Positions 12,796 to 26,200 of a DNA stretch of 64,000 nt are shown piece by piece. How positions within the stretch are numbered: the stretch's first letter is position 1; every line of letters starts with the position of its first letter. The stretch comes from Lepisosteus oculatus (taxonomy: Eukaryota; Chordata; Actinopteri; Semionotiformes; Lepisosteidae): the NCBI RefSeq assembly GCF_040954835.1, contig NC_090697.1:6398501-6462500 (forward strand), in the 5' to 3' direction. A program made the position numbers and the translations under genes. The notes below the pieces were generated by a model. It made no database searches, had not been told where the DNA came from, and saw only the letters and a list, made by a program, of their open reading frames with translations.

Positions 12796-12929
12796 GCTAA
12801 TCCACCTCTAGTGTGTCATAAGAGGCCTAATGACCTCTAGTAGCAGATTGGCTGAAATTGGTCTATCGCTAGCCTACCAAAAGGCACAATTTCTAACTTG
12901 TCAGATGTAAGCCGTGGTGTAGTTAATTA

Positions 12930-13330
12930 TGTAAGTAGGTGAGATTGTGATATAATGAATATCCTGCTTAAATTTGCAGGTGAAGCAGAAATTGGGGGAG
13001 TGGCAGTCAGAAACCGTGGCAAGAGGAATTCCAAAAACACTTTGGATTGGACAGACACTTGGCAAATGAAATTAAGATGAACAAATTCAAAGCGATCCCC
13101 AGTAGTAGAAGGACCATACACCGCCTATGCATATACTGGACATATTTCATAGGTGGTTTGGAGCTGCAGGAATTTACACAAAATAATTCTGTGTTTATAT
13201 AGGTTGTTTTATTTTATCATCAAGACGTAGTAGGGAGATGTAACACAATCCGAGTGCTGGGCTATGTAGAGACTAAAGAAATCTGTTAGCAACATTCAGG
13301 TTCCTATGAAAATACAAGGGGCACCTACCT
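12930..13330 (+). repeat. Decayed LINE reverse-transcriptase fragment
   Basis: Reading the plus strand gives KFAGEAEIGGVAV (compare the YADDTKIGG block of CR1-type RTs) and later WTDTWQMK (compare WADTWQMKFN). Frameshifts separate the blocks. Confidence 0.5.
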
Positions 13331-13339
13331 TTGATTGGT

Positions 13340-14060
13340 AGTCTTTTGTTTGATCAATAGTGAGGTTTCTCCCAGTGAAGGCTATAATTACATATGTATC
13401 AGGAAATCCTTGTTATGTTTTTTTTTTTAATTTTTAATACTTTTGCATGACTTTGAAATCTAGATATGTCTATTTAGTGATTTAAAGTATTTATGGTACA
13501 AAGTATCATATTGTATTTAATAGATTTATACTTAAAATTTTAACCAAAAAATGAAAAGACTAGAATTAGAGTAGGTTTCCATGTGTAGAATTGATGCATA
13601 AAAATTCCAGATTTTTTTTTCTCATTTTTAAATGGAATTCATTGATTACTGAAATCCATATACTGCAGAAAGTATTTTACTAGCTAGAATGAGACATGTC
13701 ATAAGCCCAGTTTTATTAACATTATGATATTATTCAGATTCCACTAATGGGTTCCAAGTATACATGGATAAAAATAAATATTTGCATTTATCCATAATCA
13801 TTGCATCAGTAGTAATTCATATTCAGAAAAATTCAGACCTCAGTAAGACCTACATTTTGTCAGTTACTGAAACACTTAATCTGATGGTGAGGACTATGTC
13901 TTTTTTTCTTCTTCTCTTCTTTCGAGGGCCTATCTATCTGTAAGCGAGAAGTAGAGATGGCAGTCTCACAGGGAAATGCCAAGCCTGTCTGCTTTGCAGA
14001 AACCCAGTCTCTCCTTAAGCACTACAGGGAATATCACGGTTTGGATTAACAGCTTACACG
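13340..14060. other. AT-rich intergenic, nothing recognised
   Basis: No coding signature or repeat recognised. Confidence 0.45.
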
Positions 14061-14084
14061 ACTGATCCCATTAAACAATGATGG

Positions 14085-15240
14085 GATTTAGTTGGAAAAT
14101 GATCTTATCAGATCTTGTCTTGTTTTCAGACCGCTAATCGCTGTGATTGTGAAAATAGACAGGGGTGAACAAAATAATGAGATCAACAAGCAATATATAC
14201 AGTACATTTTTATTACCTTATAAGGAGATGGGCCACTCCCTGTCTTCAGAACAGCTTCATTTCTTCTTCCTTCTTCAAGTTCTGAACAGTTTCTAGTGAG
14301 GTATTGGACCATTCTTCAAGAAGGCCTCCAGTTCTTTGAGAGAAGAAGGAGGTAGAAATCTACTCCACACGCTATGTTTATCCAATAACAGTTCACTGAT
14401 GTTTAGATCTGGTGACTGGGGAGGCCGTGGAACAGATTTGACTTTATCCTGATGTTCATGAAACTCTTGTATCCATTGAGCAGTGTATCTTGTGGGTAGC
14501 AGTGTGGAGGAGCAATCGTTTCCTCAAGACGAATATGGGAATATCTTGAGGAAACAATGTCTGCACTATAGGGTGCACCTGGTCACCTGAAATGGCTTTG
14601 TATTCCTTGGCAGTAGTTCTATCATACGGAGTAATAAATGGACCCAGTGACTCCCAAGAGATGGCTTCCCATTACCATAACAGATCCATCACCATGTTTA
14701 ACAGTTGGGAACAGGTAGTCAAGTTGAAGGCTTCCTTGAGCTTTCTCCCAACATTAACCCTTCCAGATTAAGGTAAAAGGAGTAAAAGATGACTCATGAG
14801 ACCATATAACTTTCTTCAGGAGCTGCTGTGAATTAGCCTAGGTTGCAAGTGGTTTCCGAATGACAGCCCTACTGTAATTATCAGCTTTGTACAGTTTTTG
14901 CCGAGACTGATTCACAGATGTGTAGATTCAATTCTGTGGTAATTTTTTGGCTATTGCTTAGTGGTTTGTAGCATCTATCCTGTTAAGTGTTCACCCATGT
15001 CCCTGTAAGTGAACTTTGATTTGTGACCTCTTTTTTCTTTCCTTTTGCTGTGTACCCTTCTTTAGCATACAGTATATCATCATGGTGTTCAGCACTGTTC
15101 CCCTCGACACATTCAATAATTTGGTCGATTCTTTGAATGACACGCCTGCATTTTGGGCACCAACAATTTGACCAGTTGGATCTGTTGGATCTCTCGTGTT
15201 GCTTACATGATTTATAGTGGAAACTTACTGGTAATTGCTA
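14085..15240 (-). mobile_element. Decayed Tc1/mariner-type DNA transposon, copy 2
   Basis: On the minus strand the PQSPDLN catalytic-region block is visible near 14400-14440, followed by a C-terminal part ending in the 14088-14312 frame. Other blocks correspond to the 'catcaccatgtttaacagttggga' stretch at about 14685. Many stops and frameshifts. Confidence 0.65.
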
Positions 15241-15612
15241 TCGAAAATAATATGAAACGCATGTAGAATTCTTTTAAATTGTGATTTTTGTTAGGTGTTT
15301 CATTACTTTGTCCACCGCTTTCCCGAGTCAAATTAATTGAACAAGTGGTGCTTTATTGTACAATCATATTCCTTTGTTTTCACTTTGAAGTGAAGCAAAA
15401 ACTGAATTTTAAACTATTCAAAACCTACTGTAGCATAATTTTTCTGCTTAAGTTTGGAAGTGATGCAATTTAAGGGAATGAATTTAAACTTAATTTATTA
15501 TACACTTTATTGTGACTGAAATTTAATGACCATTTCACATCATATTTCACATTTCATATTTTTAATGCTGATTATCTTTCTGAGATAAATGAACTGCCAC
15601 ATACACATTAAT

Positions 15613-15740
15613 GGAACAAGCCACCTGAAGAAGGCTTCACAGCCGAAACGTTGTGTTTTCTCTCTTCTCTTTTCAGCATGGAATAAACCTATTACTTGTT
15701 CCTTTGCAGCCTACGAATGCTGACGCAGCTCCCCACCTGA
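15613..15740 (+). repeat. Foldback dispersed repeat with hammerhead-like core, copy 2
   Basis: CTGAAGA (15625-15631), then GGC (15633-15635) pairing with GCC (15642-15644), then GAAAC (15645-15649). The right arm (15676-15702) matches copy 1, but the left arm keeps only GGAACAAG (15613-15620); the middle of that arm is deleted. Confidence 0.6.
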
Positions 15741-16600
15741 ACATACACGTTAATGTCTGTTATAGAAAGTCTCAGCAAAGGCTATATTTCATTCTTAAGT
15801 TAAAATTATTCAATGTTGACACTATCATTGTTTTTTTTATCCAAATTAATTTAAACATTTACTCTTCACTGCTAGTACAAAGCCGAAATTGTCAAAATTA
15901 TAGCTTTACAATGATTCTAAACTAGTAATTAGAAATATAGCAAATTTTTTGCATTTAATTTTCTTTATGATATACAAATCCTATATATAGCATTCTGGCT
16001 ATATTTAACTACACTAATGCTGACTCATGAACACTTTATTAGAATGTGTGCTCTAGGAAGATGTGAGCTTTACTAGTCCAATTAGCTAACTACTTTTCCC
16101 AGTCTGATAATGTAATAATATCTTAAATGTATTGTGGCTGAAATAAAATTGCTATACAGTATCCTCTAGATTTATTCATAACCCCAGTGAACTGTACTTA
16201 AAAGTTGTTTTTTGTGCAAAAAGTGCAGGTTTATATTCTGGTGAAAGAAAATTCCCTTGATAGAAACAAATCAAAAAACATTTTGTGACTCAAAAATCCA
16301 GTTAAACTTTGTAGTGACAGAATCCGTTCATGAAAACGGTGAAGCTGCACTCTGAGGGAGTGCGGTTGTGATGTCTCTCTGTGACGACTCTGTTTCTTTC
16401 TTTCAGGATGTGACGCAGACCTTCTGAGATGTTGGAACCTCCAGTGAAACACAGAGACTCCCGATGGATGGGGTTATACCACGTCAGAGAACTGAAGTGA
16501 CCATTATGCCAGGCGATGGCATCTTTGCAAGTCTGCTTGTATACCCCTGGGAAGAATGGTTTGCACAGATAATGTATTCCCATTTGAAGCGAGAAAAAAC
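15741..16600. other. Region immediately upstream of the GPR63-like gene
   Basis: AT-rich to about 16300, then more balanced. It should hold the receptor's 5' UTR and perhaps a leader exon; no clear promoter motif. Minus-strand frames at 16231-16806 are shadows with no signature. Confidence 0.4.
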
Positions 16601-16672
16601 AGCGGAACCTTAATTGCCAGAGATGAGGGTTTTTTAAATGTTACAGCACTGCATCCCAGGGTGTGAATTGCC

Positions 16673-17803
16673 ATGGCTGAGGGTTCATCTGACAACAGTT
16701 CACATGTTTTGGGTGTTTCCACAGAGAGAGGAACTGTCACCCCTACCATACAGGAGAACTTTGAGGGTCTCAGCCTACCCCTCCGAGTATTCCTATTGAT
16801 CATCATTATTTCTATCCTGCTTGTCTCCTTCCTAGGGAATGTGGTCGTCTGTTTGATGGTCTACCAGCGTTCAGCTATGCGGTCAGCCATTAACATTCTC
16901 CTTGCTAGCCTGGCTTTTGCAGACATGATGCTGGCCATCTTAAACATGCCCTTCGCCCTGGTCACTGTGGTCACCACCCAGTGGATCTTTGGAGAGGTGT
17001 TTTGCAGAGTATCAGCTATGTTCTTTTGGCTGTTTGTCATGGAAGGAGTGGCCATCTTACTTATCATTAGCATTGATCGGTTTCTCATAATCGTTCAGAA
17101 ACAGGACAAGTTAAGCCCCTACAGGGCTAAAGTGCTAATTGGTGTCTCCTGGGGTATTTCATTCTGTTTCTCCTTTCCTTTGGCCATTGGCAAGCCCAAC
17201 TTGCAGGTCCCTTCCAGGGCTCCGCAATGTGTGTTTGGCTACACGACAGAGCCAGGCTACCACACCTATGTCGTGCTCATCATGTTAGTCTTTTTTTTCA
17301 TTCCGTTCATGGTCATGTTGTACACCTTCATGGGCATCCTGAACACTGTACGCCACAATGCCATCAGAATCCATAGCCACACTGACAGCATCTGCCTCAG
17401 CCAGGCAAGCAAGCTGGGTCTCATGAGCCTACAGAAGCCTTTCCAGATGAACATAGACATGAGTTTCAAGACGCGTGCCTTTACAACTATCCTGATTTTG
17501 TTTGCGGTTTTCACAGTGTGCTGGGCTCCCTTCACGACTTACAGCCTGGTTTCAACCTTCAACAGTGGATTCTATTACAAGTCTGACTTCTTTGAAATTA
17601 GTACCTGGCTTCTGTGGCTATGCTACCTCAAGTCTGCACTCAACCCTCTGATTTACTACTGGAGGATAAAGAAGTTTCGAGATGCCTGTTTAGATTTAAT
17701 GCCCAAGTACTTCAAGTTCCTTCCTCAGCTGCCTGGCCACACAAGGAGACGAATTCGGCCAAGCGCCATCTATGTCTGTGGAGAGCACCGGTCTGTTGTA
17801 TAA
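16673..17803 (+). CDS. gpr63: GPR63-like G protein-coupled receptor (single exon, complete)
   Basis: Rhodopsin-class receptor of 376 aa in one uninterrupted exon. Seven hydrophobic segments lie near residues 37-62, 72-95, 108-135, 152-172, 198-224, 269-292 and 308-330. Visible landmarks are GN at 55-56, Cys111 at the top of TM3 and Cys186 in loop 2 (expected disulfide), DRF at 135-137 in place of DRY, CWAP at 283-286 in TM6 and NPLIY at 324-328 in TM7. An N-glycosylation site (NSS) is at residue 8. The start is fixed by a TGA nine bases upstream in frame and a good Kozak context (gccATGg). The TM6-TM7 stretch and the C-terminus (ending YVCGEHRSVV) agree with GPR63 as I recall it much better than with GPR45; the N-terminus is shorter than human GPR63 (419 aa) and near GPR45 length (372). 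GPR63 is formally an orphan, with reported responses to sphingosine-1-phosphate-type lipids. Converges with the two minus-strand genes to its right. Confidence 0.92.
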   Translation: MAEGSSDNSSHVLGVSTERGTVTPTIQENFEGLSLPLRVFLLIIIISILLVSFLGNVVVCLMVYQRSAMRSAINILLASLAFADMMLAILNMPFALVTVVTTQWIFGEVFCRVSAMFFWLFVMEGVAILLIISIDRFLIIVQKQDKLSPYRAKVLIGVSWGISFCFSFPLAIGKPNLQVPSRAPQCVFGYTTEPGYHTYVVLIMLVFFFIPFMVMLYTFMGILNTVRHNAIRIHSHTDSICLSQASKLGLMSLQKPFQMNIDMSFKTRAFTTILILFAVFTVCWAPFTTYSLVSTFNSGFYYKSDFFEISTWLLWLCYLKSALNPLIYYWRIKKFRDACLDLMPKYFKFLPQLPGHTRRRIRPSAIYVCGEHRSVV

Positions 17804-18097
17804 CGCACAACTGTAAAAGATTTGAAAACTGCCATTACATGCCATTCTCATGTTTGTTTGCAATGTGAACTATATCAAAACACTATATTTTCTAAACATG
17901 ACATGTTGTGAGTTATAAACGAGTGGTTTACATGATGTAATATCTTATTTCTAGGAAGATAAAATGTGACAAAAAACAAAGTAAAAAATTTTTTATTTAG
18001 GCCATTTATTTGTGCCTATGAGTTCATGACAGTCTGAATGCTGCTATATTTTGTGAAAATGTGCAATTTAAGTGTACTGTACTTTTTTCCTGAATAT

Positions 18098-18103
18098 AAT
18101 AAA
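18098..18103 (+). terminator. Candidate polyadenylation signal for the GPR63-like gene
   Basis: AATAAA lies about 295 bases after the stop codon of the receptor, within an AT-rich 3' region followed by T-rich sequence. It is the first canonical hexamer I see downstream of the stop, so a short 3' UTR is plausible. No transcript evidence is available. Confidence 0.45.
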
Positions 18104-18109
18104 ATGTAG

Positions 18110-21100
18110 ACGTTTGTTACATTGTTATTATGTCTTATTGTGCTTCATTTCAGGCCATTAGCTGGATGATTATAGAAATATATCCCTTAATTTATACATT
18201 TTGCATCATTGGGGAATGTATTTTTTAACGGTTTTCTTCATTAATTCGGTAACTGAATAAATCAGAATATTAAGTATGTACAGTAGATAGCTCTGTCACT
18301 GGTCAGAATGAGAAGTAAGATAAGCAAAAATAGTATGCTAAAAACGTGATGAAGTAAATGTTGTAAATTTAAAATGTCATTTTTTACAGATCATTAGCAG
18401 CTTGACATTTTTGTTTTGTCCTGGAAGAATCTTAAGCAGTGACAACACTGCTTAGAGTGGAAGAGAAGAATCAAACAACAGAACAAACAGTCTCCAGGTC
18501 AGAGATATTGGACAGCTGCTTTCCCTTAAGCAGGACATATTCTGAAAGAAAATGGCCACACAGAGCAAATACATTTCTGATACACAAGTATGTGTGAAGA
18601 GAAAAACATTTGCTTCAGGGATTTGGGATGGAATATATTTTTAGATCAATCGACTCTTGTTCACTTTCTCTCAGATGAAGGCTTTTTTGGTGGTAGTGCT
18701 TAGAAGAAAACTGCACGTGCTTGTTACCAACAAGATGTTTTATTAAAAGAATGGTGATGAACAATGAATGAGATCACTAGAGTCAGTGTGTATAAAAATT
18801 TCAGCTTTTTAGGTTAAATGAGTAGCTTATCTTGGCCTTACTTAGTGATTTCAAAAACGTTTATTTTTACTTTTTATTGTATGTGGCATTGATTTATTTT
18901 TCTTTCCACGTATTGCACCAAAAATGGCTTTCACAGACTGTATTCACTACTGCCGGCACATACTGTATAGTAGTTGATTGTTATGCGCAGCAGGAGTGAA
19001 CTCTCAGTGGAACTCAGACAGTCAGGATTTACAGCTTGTGACTCCTTGGTGCAGTCAATGAGTGTCACAACCTTCATGTCATCCTCCTATTTCCAGGCTG
19101 TAGGACTGATCCTGTTATCCAAGACATTAGTGTATCTCATCCCTGTCAGAGAAGCATATTGACTCTTTTTAGTTTCAGACTTTTGCTGCATAATGATGCG
19201 CTTATTTCACCTCTTCTATAAATATATTTTTCCTACCATGCAAGCTCGGTTTCTATAAAGAGCTGTTAGGAACAAACTGTACAGAAGCTGTTTATCAGAA
19301 AAAAAAGTTTTTTTTTTATCAAGCCCTGTAGGTTTTGACATAATGCAGGGGCTTCTTATACCAAAGTCTGGAGATCGCTAGCAGGGTTCACAGATACAAT
19401 GTGCTGCTTGCATTTTTGACCAGATGCAATTTTGAGTTGCTTTGGATAAAAGTTTCTGCCCAATACATGTAAATGTTAAGAAAAACACCAAGATCAGGGT
19501 GTACTTTTGTAACGCTATCCACTGTGAAGATCTGATGGTATGTATCATAATCCTGCACTTTAAGTATTGTGATTGTATATATAGTGTAAGAGTTCTTGCA
19601 CTGAAGTTTTATATCACTGTTACTTTATACTGTACAAATGCGTTATGATTTATTATGTAATTTGTTAATTCTCTTATCTGCACAATGCCCTTTTTAGTTT
19701 TTGCAGCATCTAATTAAGCTATTAGTGTACTCCTCCTTGAATTGGCACTTCAATTTGATACATAAAAATAATTAAATAAAACATTCAAATCCTTTGATTC
19801 CTAAAAAAGCTGAAATGTCCTTATTAACTTTAAGCCTGAACTGATTTGGGTGAAATCATATTTTTTCAACACTAAAATCAAAGGGAATAGATACAGAAGT
19901 TCCTTGACATCAGTATACACATCATAACGCACCCTTAGTGATCATCTTTCATTCTGGTACTGTTTTGACTTATTACACAGTTAAATATGATTCACCTTAT
20001 TCTATTGATTTGACAATACAAATAGCTGTACGTAATGCAAAAATGGTCATATTGAGTTTTTACTTTTTTAAAATTCAGTTTAGATCTAAGTGAAAAAGAA
20101 AGCTTGCTGTCAGATGGATGTCTGGATTAGAAGTGTGAAAACGAAGAGTGTTTTATTCTACACACCTGTACATTTTGTACAGTAAAAACAATGTGAAAAC
20201 AATCCGTGGATGACAATTCCAATTCTCAGAACCTGAGCTTAGTGGGTGTTTTCCGTTGGGTAAACATTAATTAGGTGTCGTTCTACACTGCTGCAAGCTA
20301 CTCTCAATGGGAAATAACAAGGCCTGACAGATCCTCTTTTATTGGAGGAAGAAGATGCCAAAACACTGAAGGAAAACACAGAAGGCTCTCATGCTAATTT
20401 GAATATTTCTCCTTAATCTTCCTCACTTTCCTCTTTAATTCTAAGTCATAATGTTGCTTGGTTTATTGTCAGGCTACAATACATTTGTATTTCATATCTA
20501 ATTGGTTCTTATTCTCCTCACGACCCAGGAAGATGCAAAAGGAGACATCCTACTCAGACCTCTCAGCAAAATGCTAAGAATTGAAACTATTTAAAGATAG
20601 TTCAATAGGAATAACTACACCCCAAAACTAAGCATAGTGAAAGGTTTATAGAGTTTTTTTAGTCACAGTAAATCAGTGATATTTAATAGGACATTTAGCA
20701 GACATTGTAAGTAGGACTTTTTTTTAAGAGTGTTTGTTCCATACGTGGATTATATGTGCTGTAAACCTCTGACTTTTTTATATTCGTGCTCTATGCATAT
20801 GCAAGTTTAAAGGGAAGAAATTTGATTCATGTTTGAGAAAGCTTGTGATACAAAGCTGTAAGTACAGAATCTAACTTTGATTACAGGGAAGGCAGATTTT
20901 TAAATGTCAGTGTGTCATCTGAAAAAACGGACATTAAGCATCAAAGCAAACCCTGCCGTGGAGACTGAGTTTAACTTGCCTGGCTAATTGAGATAAAGAT
21001 TATTCTAATAAACCTGATGCTAAGGTGATTCTTCTCAGGTTTGTCAATATAGAGGTTGATATTCTTAATCAGGTTCCTCACAGGAATTCATTATCTTTAC

Positions 21101-23060
21101 AGTGATGACTAATGAGATGTGCTCTGGGCTTTGAAGCTCCCTTTAATCATAGTGAGAAGGCTACTATTACCAAGCAACAGAAACACGGGGGTGTCTTTGG
21201 AGAAGCCTGCTAAAAAAAACATATTCAGTCATTTTACAAGAGCAAAACACATACATAATATATAAAGAAAATATCACACATTGTTCTCATCCCATTGCAT
21301 GCCAATTCAAAAACCTCTGAATAATATATGAGAATAATATGGAAATTATTTGCCAATACAATTAATACATTTCTCTAGTTATACAGTATATACAGGATAA
21401 GCATCTTTTAGTCATAAGATGGGAGAACTGTGGTAGCTCAGTTTGTGAAGAGGATTGTCCAAATGTGATTTCCAATAAGTTTATGCTACACTGAGTTTAG
21501 GTTTAATGAAAACACGATGCTCTTGTTTGATCTTCTCAGTGTGTTATGCTTTCTCTGTTATGGTTGTAATCATTTAACTCTTTCCTTCCTCACTAGCTAT
21601 CTGTGTGAAATGCACGGAGTGAAACTTCATGTAATTTCCATGGGCATTTGTAGTGTTTTAAATAAAGGCTGTTCATTGAATCTGGATGTTTCACATACAG
21701 TTGCCATTGTCCACACACTATGCGGCTATAAAATCATTTATTTTTAGTGAGTTAATCAAATCAGTAATAATTGTGAAATACAGGGGTTAACTATTGTGAC
21801 TGTGGTATCATTTGAAAAGAGCTGAAGGTTTTATTATTTACAAATACATTTAAATTAGAAAAAATAATTTTGATACAAATTAAAGAACCCCAAAATGTCA
21901 CTTTTTAGTGTGGTATACATTTGTATCTGTGTGTTTTTTTCATAATAAAAAACACCTTTTTGTGGACTAGAAAAATATAACGTTTCAAAGCAGTTTTTTT
22001 TCCTTTGTTATAGAGAGCAGTATTTCACATCTCATCGTGGCAACACAGCAAGGTGTTTTTTTATAGTGAGTCGACAATGGTGAATTTGTTCACAATCGGG
22101 TAAATAATTTAACTGCTTTAAAGTTGAACCTTATTATTTCATTTTTCAGGGGTACTGATGATTATAACAACACAGATTAGAGTGAAATCTTTCAATCGTT
22201 TTTGACATACATTGTATATATATATTGCTTTGTTCTTCACTAATGATGATAACAATTGGTGCTTTTCAAAGTCATAATGACAACCATTTCAAATGTATCC
22301 GCATCTAGAGAGGGCTGGCCAAACAGAAAGTTCAGAAAATAACAGAAGATATATGTAGCTACAGTACTTAGAAACTATTATTTAGCTCTTAATGGCTGGG
22401 TGCAGAGCAATGGCTTGATTTTAGAGGCCTGCATTCAATACAATTGTGACATATTCTAAGTTGAGTAAAAAGAGTGTTTCTTGAATTTAAAATTGGAATG
22501 TATATAAAATAGCTGACATTATATATAATACATTATAAAATGTATTTGATTCATTTTCTATCGGATGTAATCTAAAGATTACTTGACATTATGGAATAAT
22601 GTATCCTTTGAAGCCATAGTTAAATTCTGGCCCTCTAATGTTTGGTTAGCTTAGCTAAAAACATGATCTGAGATTTCTACAGAAGTGGCTCCATGGAAAA
22701 AATGTTGTTTTTTTTTAAATGCACTGCTGGAGTGAAAACACTCTGCTACTCTCAACAATAAAATGTGAAAATCCTTTAAGCTGCTTGTTGAAGTGTGGTT
22801 CGGCTTTGTGCACCTCGAGGAATCACGGAGCAGTGTCATGTAGCAAGAGGCCTCTTCTCCCTAGTGAATAACAGTGCTTTCAGTTAACACAGCAGCGAGC
22901 TGAAGAAAGAGAACTGAGATCATTTTTTTCATCATTGTTTTTTTTTTTACTCACAATACAATTTCTCTGGTTACTACCTCCAGAGAAGGTACAAGTTTGG
23001 TAATAATGAGCAAATGCTAATGTAAAATTATAAAATATATTATAGTATTTACTATATACT
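18110..23060. other. AT-rich intergenic, nothing recognised
   Basis: No exon, RNA gene or clear repeat recognised. All frames are at most 76 codons and have no signature. NDUFAF4 or MRPS9, neighbours of GPR63 and GPR45 in human, are not seen on either side. Confidence 0.5.
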
Positions 23061-23065
23061 AGGAG

Positions 23066-23236
23066 AGGTGCGGTGGGTCTGTGGCTAAGGATCTGCGCCG
23101 GTGGCTGGAAGGTTGGCAGTTTGTATTCTGAGGCCGCCAGAGGAATCCTACTCCACTGGGCCCCTGAGCGAGGCCCTTCACCCCAACTGCTCCAGGGGCG
23201 CTGTATAAATGGCTGACCCTGCACTCTGACCCCAAA
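23066..23236 (+). repeat. tRNA-derived SINE, copy 2 (head and core)
   Basis: Starts ggtgcggtgggtctgtggct, has a B-box-like ggttggcagtttgtattc, then gggcccctgagcgaggccc and tgaccctgcactctgacccc. It stops before the tail present in copy 1. Confidence 0.75.
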
Positions 23237-23239
23237 ATA

Positions 23240-26200
23240 AGAGATAAGTTGCCTTCTAAACTAAACAGAATTCAACCTATGATTAAATCTCTCTCACTCT
23301 AACCTGGATGCTACAAAACAAATTGGAACCTATCTCCCTATTCTAAGATACACCCACTTAGCAGGAGAGGCCATTTTAACTGTGGGACTCTTCACTCAGG
23401 AAATCCAAGTTCTCTAAAAACTACAGAATAGCCAGCTCTCTTAACGAGGTTCATATACAGTACTCCAATCAAGTGTTTTTGGATCATCTTGAACAAGGAT
23501 CTCTTGCCTGGCACACGCTTGAAGTTCTGCCCTCCTCTTCTTGTAATCTGTCCTTCTTTTTCCCTATTCTGTTTTGATTGCATCTTATATGGTGTCTTTC
23601 TGGGCTGTTGATTGACACAGAATTTAATTAATGAAGGTAAACCGAGGTTAAGTGTGTGATTGCTTTGATCACAGAATATGGACATCCCCTTTGAAGCTGG
23701 AAATGTTTAGACTGCCAGCTGTCACACACTTTATCCAGACTCTTAGAGGCACTTCCTAGTCACCTACTGTATAGCTGTAGCAATATATAAAAGAAGGAAA
23801 AGAATGGACCTTTGACTACTGTATATGTGTCTATAAATTAAGTACTGAACAAACATTATTAAATCCATGTTTCTTTCCAGGAATATCCTCCTATCCCAAA
23901 AAGGCCTCCGTTCTGATCTGCGTGAAAGGTATATTTTTTTCTCTTAAACCTCTTCCTTTATTTTTCCCTGCATTTATGCAGAAACCTCTGATAGAGTATT
24001 ATCTAGCCTACCTGGGAAACCTATTATTCCATTTTCTAACCCCATGCCCATATGCATCACAATACGTTGCTTTTTCTAGTTTTATCACAACCATTAATCA
24101 TTTAATACAGTGAGATAAACACCTGCATTAAAGTAATTTGTGAGCCAGCTTTTTCCATTTCCTTCCATGCACACAGTTCAAATTAAATTAACATTTCAAA
24201 ACAAAGTGTTCTTAATACCATTCAAATCTGTGCTCCTTTGCAGTCTGTTTAAAATTTTAATTTCTGTCTGCTCTGTGATTTGGAGCTGTATCATCTGTCA
24301 TTCCAAGCTTTGACCTACTGTTTTTTCAATCGACAGTTTTTATTTTTGTTGATGCACATATATTAAAATGTCACAGAACTGCTGAAATGTTTTTACTGTA
24401 AAGCCTTGTTAAATATTCCTCATTTCTTTGGAATTTTTATAGCACTTATACTGTTTCTAGAAGCAGAAAATCCTATTATTTTTTCAGATGTATACCTGAA
24501 GAAACAGCAGCTTTCACATGTTTTAAAAAAGTGAAACACATTTTTTTAAATATATACTGTATGGCATGTCATTTTAATTTGCTGATCTGGCTGAAATATT
24601 TCAGGTCAAATAATTTAAAATCTCATCATCGTTTTTGGAAAATTGTCAAATGTCTGGGATTAGTTTTTCTTCGAGAAATAGCTATCGCAATTCATTTATT
24701 GTAAACTTCAGCTCAGGAAAATTGTATGAACCCTGCTAAGGAATATTATTTGAAAACACATTCTAAACACACTTATAACAGCATTACAAGTACCCAGCTG
24801 TTTTTTTTTACCAAGAAAAAATATTTCCATTGTGTGTGTATTTCCAAGACATAATGTGTTTGTGTCTGTTCCAGTTTGGGTTTGTAACTTGTATGCTGTC
24901 AGGACATCTCTTTCTAATGAGCCAAGGCTGTGTGCAACAGGGTTTTATACCATCTTTATGGTATTTTTATACTTTGTCATCTCAGAAGAAGAGCACGATC
25001 TGGTTTGCAGAAAGTCTGAAAAAAAACTGGTGCACCAATAGGTGGCACTATTTTCTCTTGACCAGACATTCTAATCCAATGATCCAGGAGACCAGAACTA
25101 AATTTACTGGCAAAAGGTTTTTATAATCTAGGGTTAATTTATAATTAATTGACTTTTCTTTTAGGTTTAAAGAAACATTAGTCATAGTTTTGCGTCAGCT
25201 TAGGGGCAGACTGCAGACTGTCCTGTGGGAGGTCTTTGTTTGCACAGAACAAATTCATTGTTCTCCCACAAACATAGGCATCCCCTCCCTTAAACAGCTG
25301 CGGTGGGCCCATATTTGAGGGGACAAGCGATAATAAATTTGGATTGCAGCAGCCCAGAATTCAGGGAATCGCAATCTTTGTAAATAACAATTTGTGTGTT
25401 CCTCTTGGACATGTAGAGGTGAAACAACACATGTTGCAACAATACACCACAAAGCTGAAGATCTGCATAATTTCTTATAAGAACACAACTTGTACCTTGG
25501 TTTCAAATGAATGAAAGTAAAGACATTGCCTTCAAAATCAAGTAGCAGATAAAGACAGACCTGGTTTCTGATGTTTATTCTCTTCATTTAATGGTGCAAG
25601 TTTAAAAAAATAGTTAATGCTTAACATGCCTAATCAAATTGAAGGTCAGTAGTCCTTTTTTTTACTTTGCATAAGTGCTGTTGGGAGTTCGAGCTTTGTT
25701 GATGAAGTGGTATGTTACCTAGCACTTGAAGAACCATTAATACATTTGAGATAGGCTGCTAGGAAATGAGTAATCCCATGGTGCATTTGTAATCGCCATT
25801 AAGAACCTGCTGATTTTTTTCATAACAGATAGAGAATAAAAACAAACATCAGGGTGAAATACCTCCCTGACTGTAGGATTAAACTCAGATTAGTTTACAC
25901 CAGGGTTTAAGAAGAAATACTGCAAATGCTGTTGGTATTTCTTTTGAACATGTCACTGCACCCAACAACTGTTGCTGGGGAAAATAAAGCTAAGAAATGT
26001 TCAATAAAGCTAATCCCACAGAAATCATTTCCTAATCCCCGAGTATAGAATTGCTTCCTTACCAATACAGAGAGTGATTGCATATTGCTACCATGCAGTT
26101 ATGATCTATTGTAGTTGTTTCTACCAAAACCAGTATTTCTGTATGTCCATATAGGGAGGTGGGCTTCTGATATCTATGTTGTCTTCTCAATTAATCATGG

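Noticed and set aside
1..16600. NDUFAF4 or MRPS9 exons left of the receptor
   Set aside because: No matching peptide found in any frame; they may lie outside the window.
16673..17803. Naming the receptor GPR45 from its TGFBRAP1/FHL neighbourhood
   Set aside because: My first thought from synteny, but the sequence (CWAPFTTYS, KSALNPLIYYWRIKKF, PSAIYVCGEHR) fits GPR63 better than GPR45.
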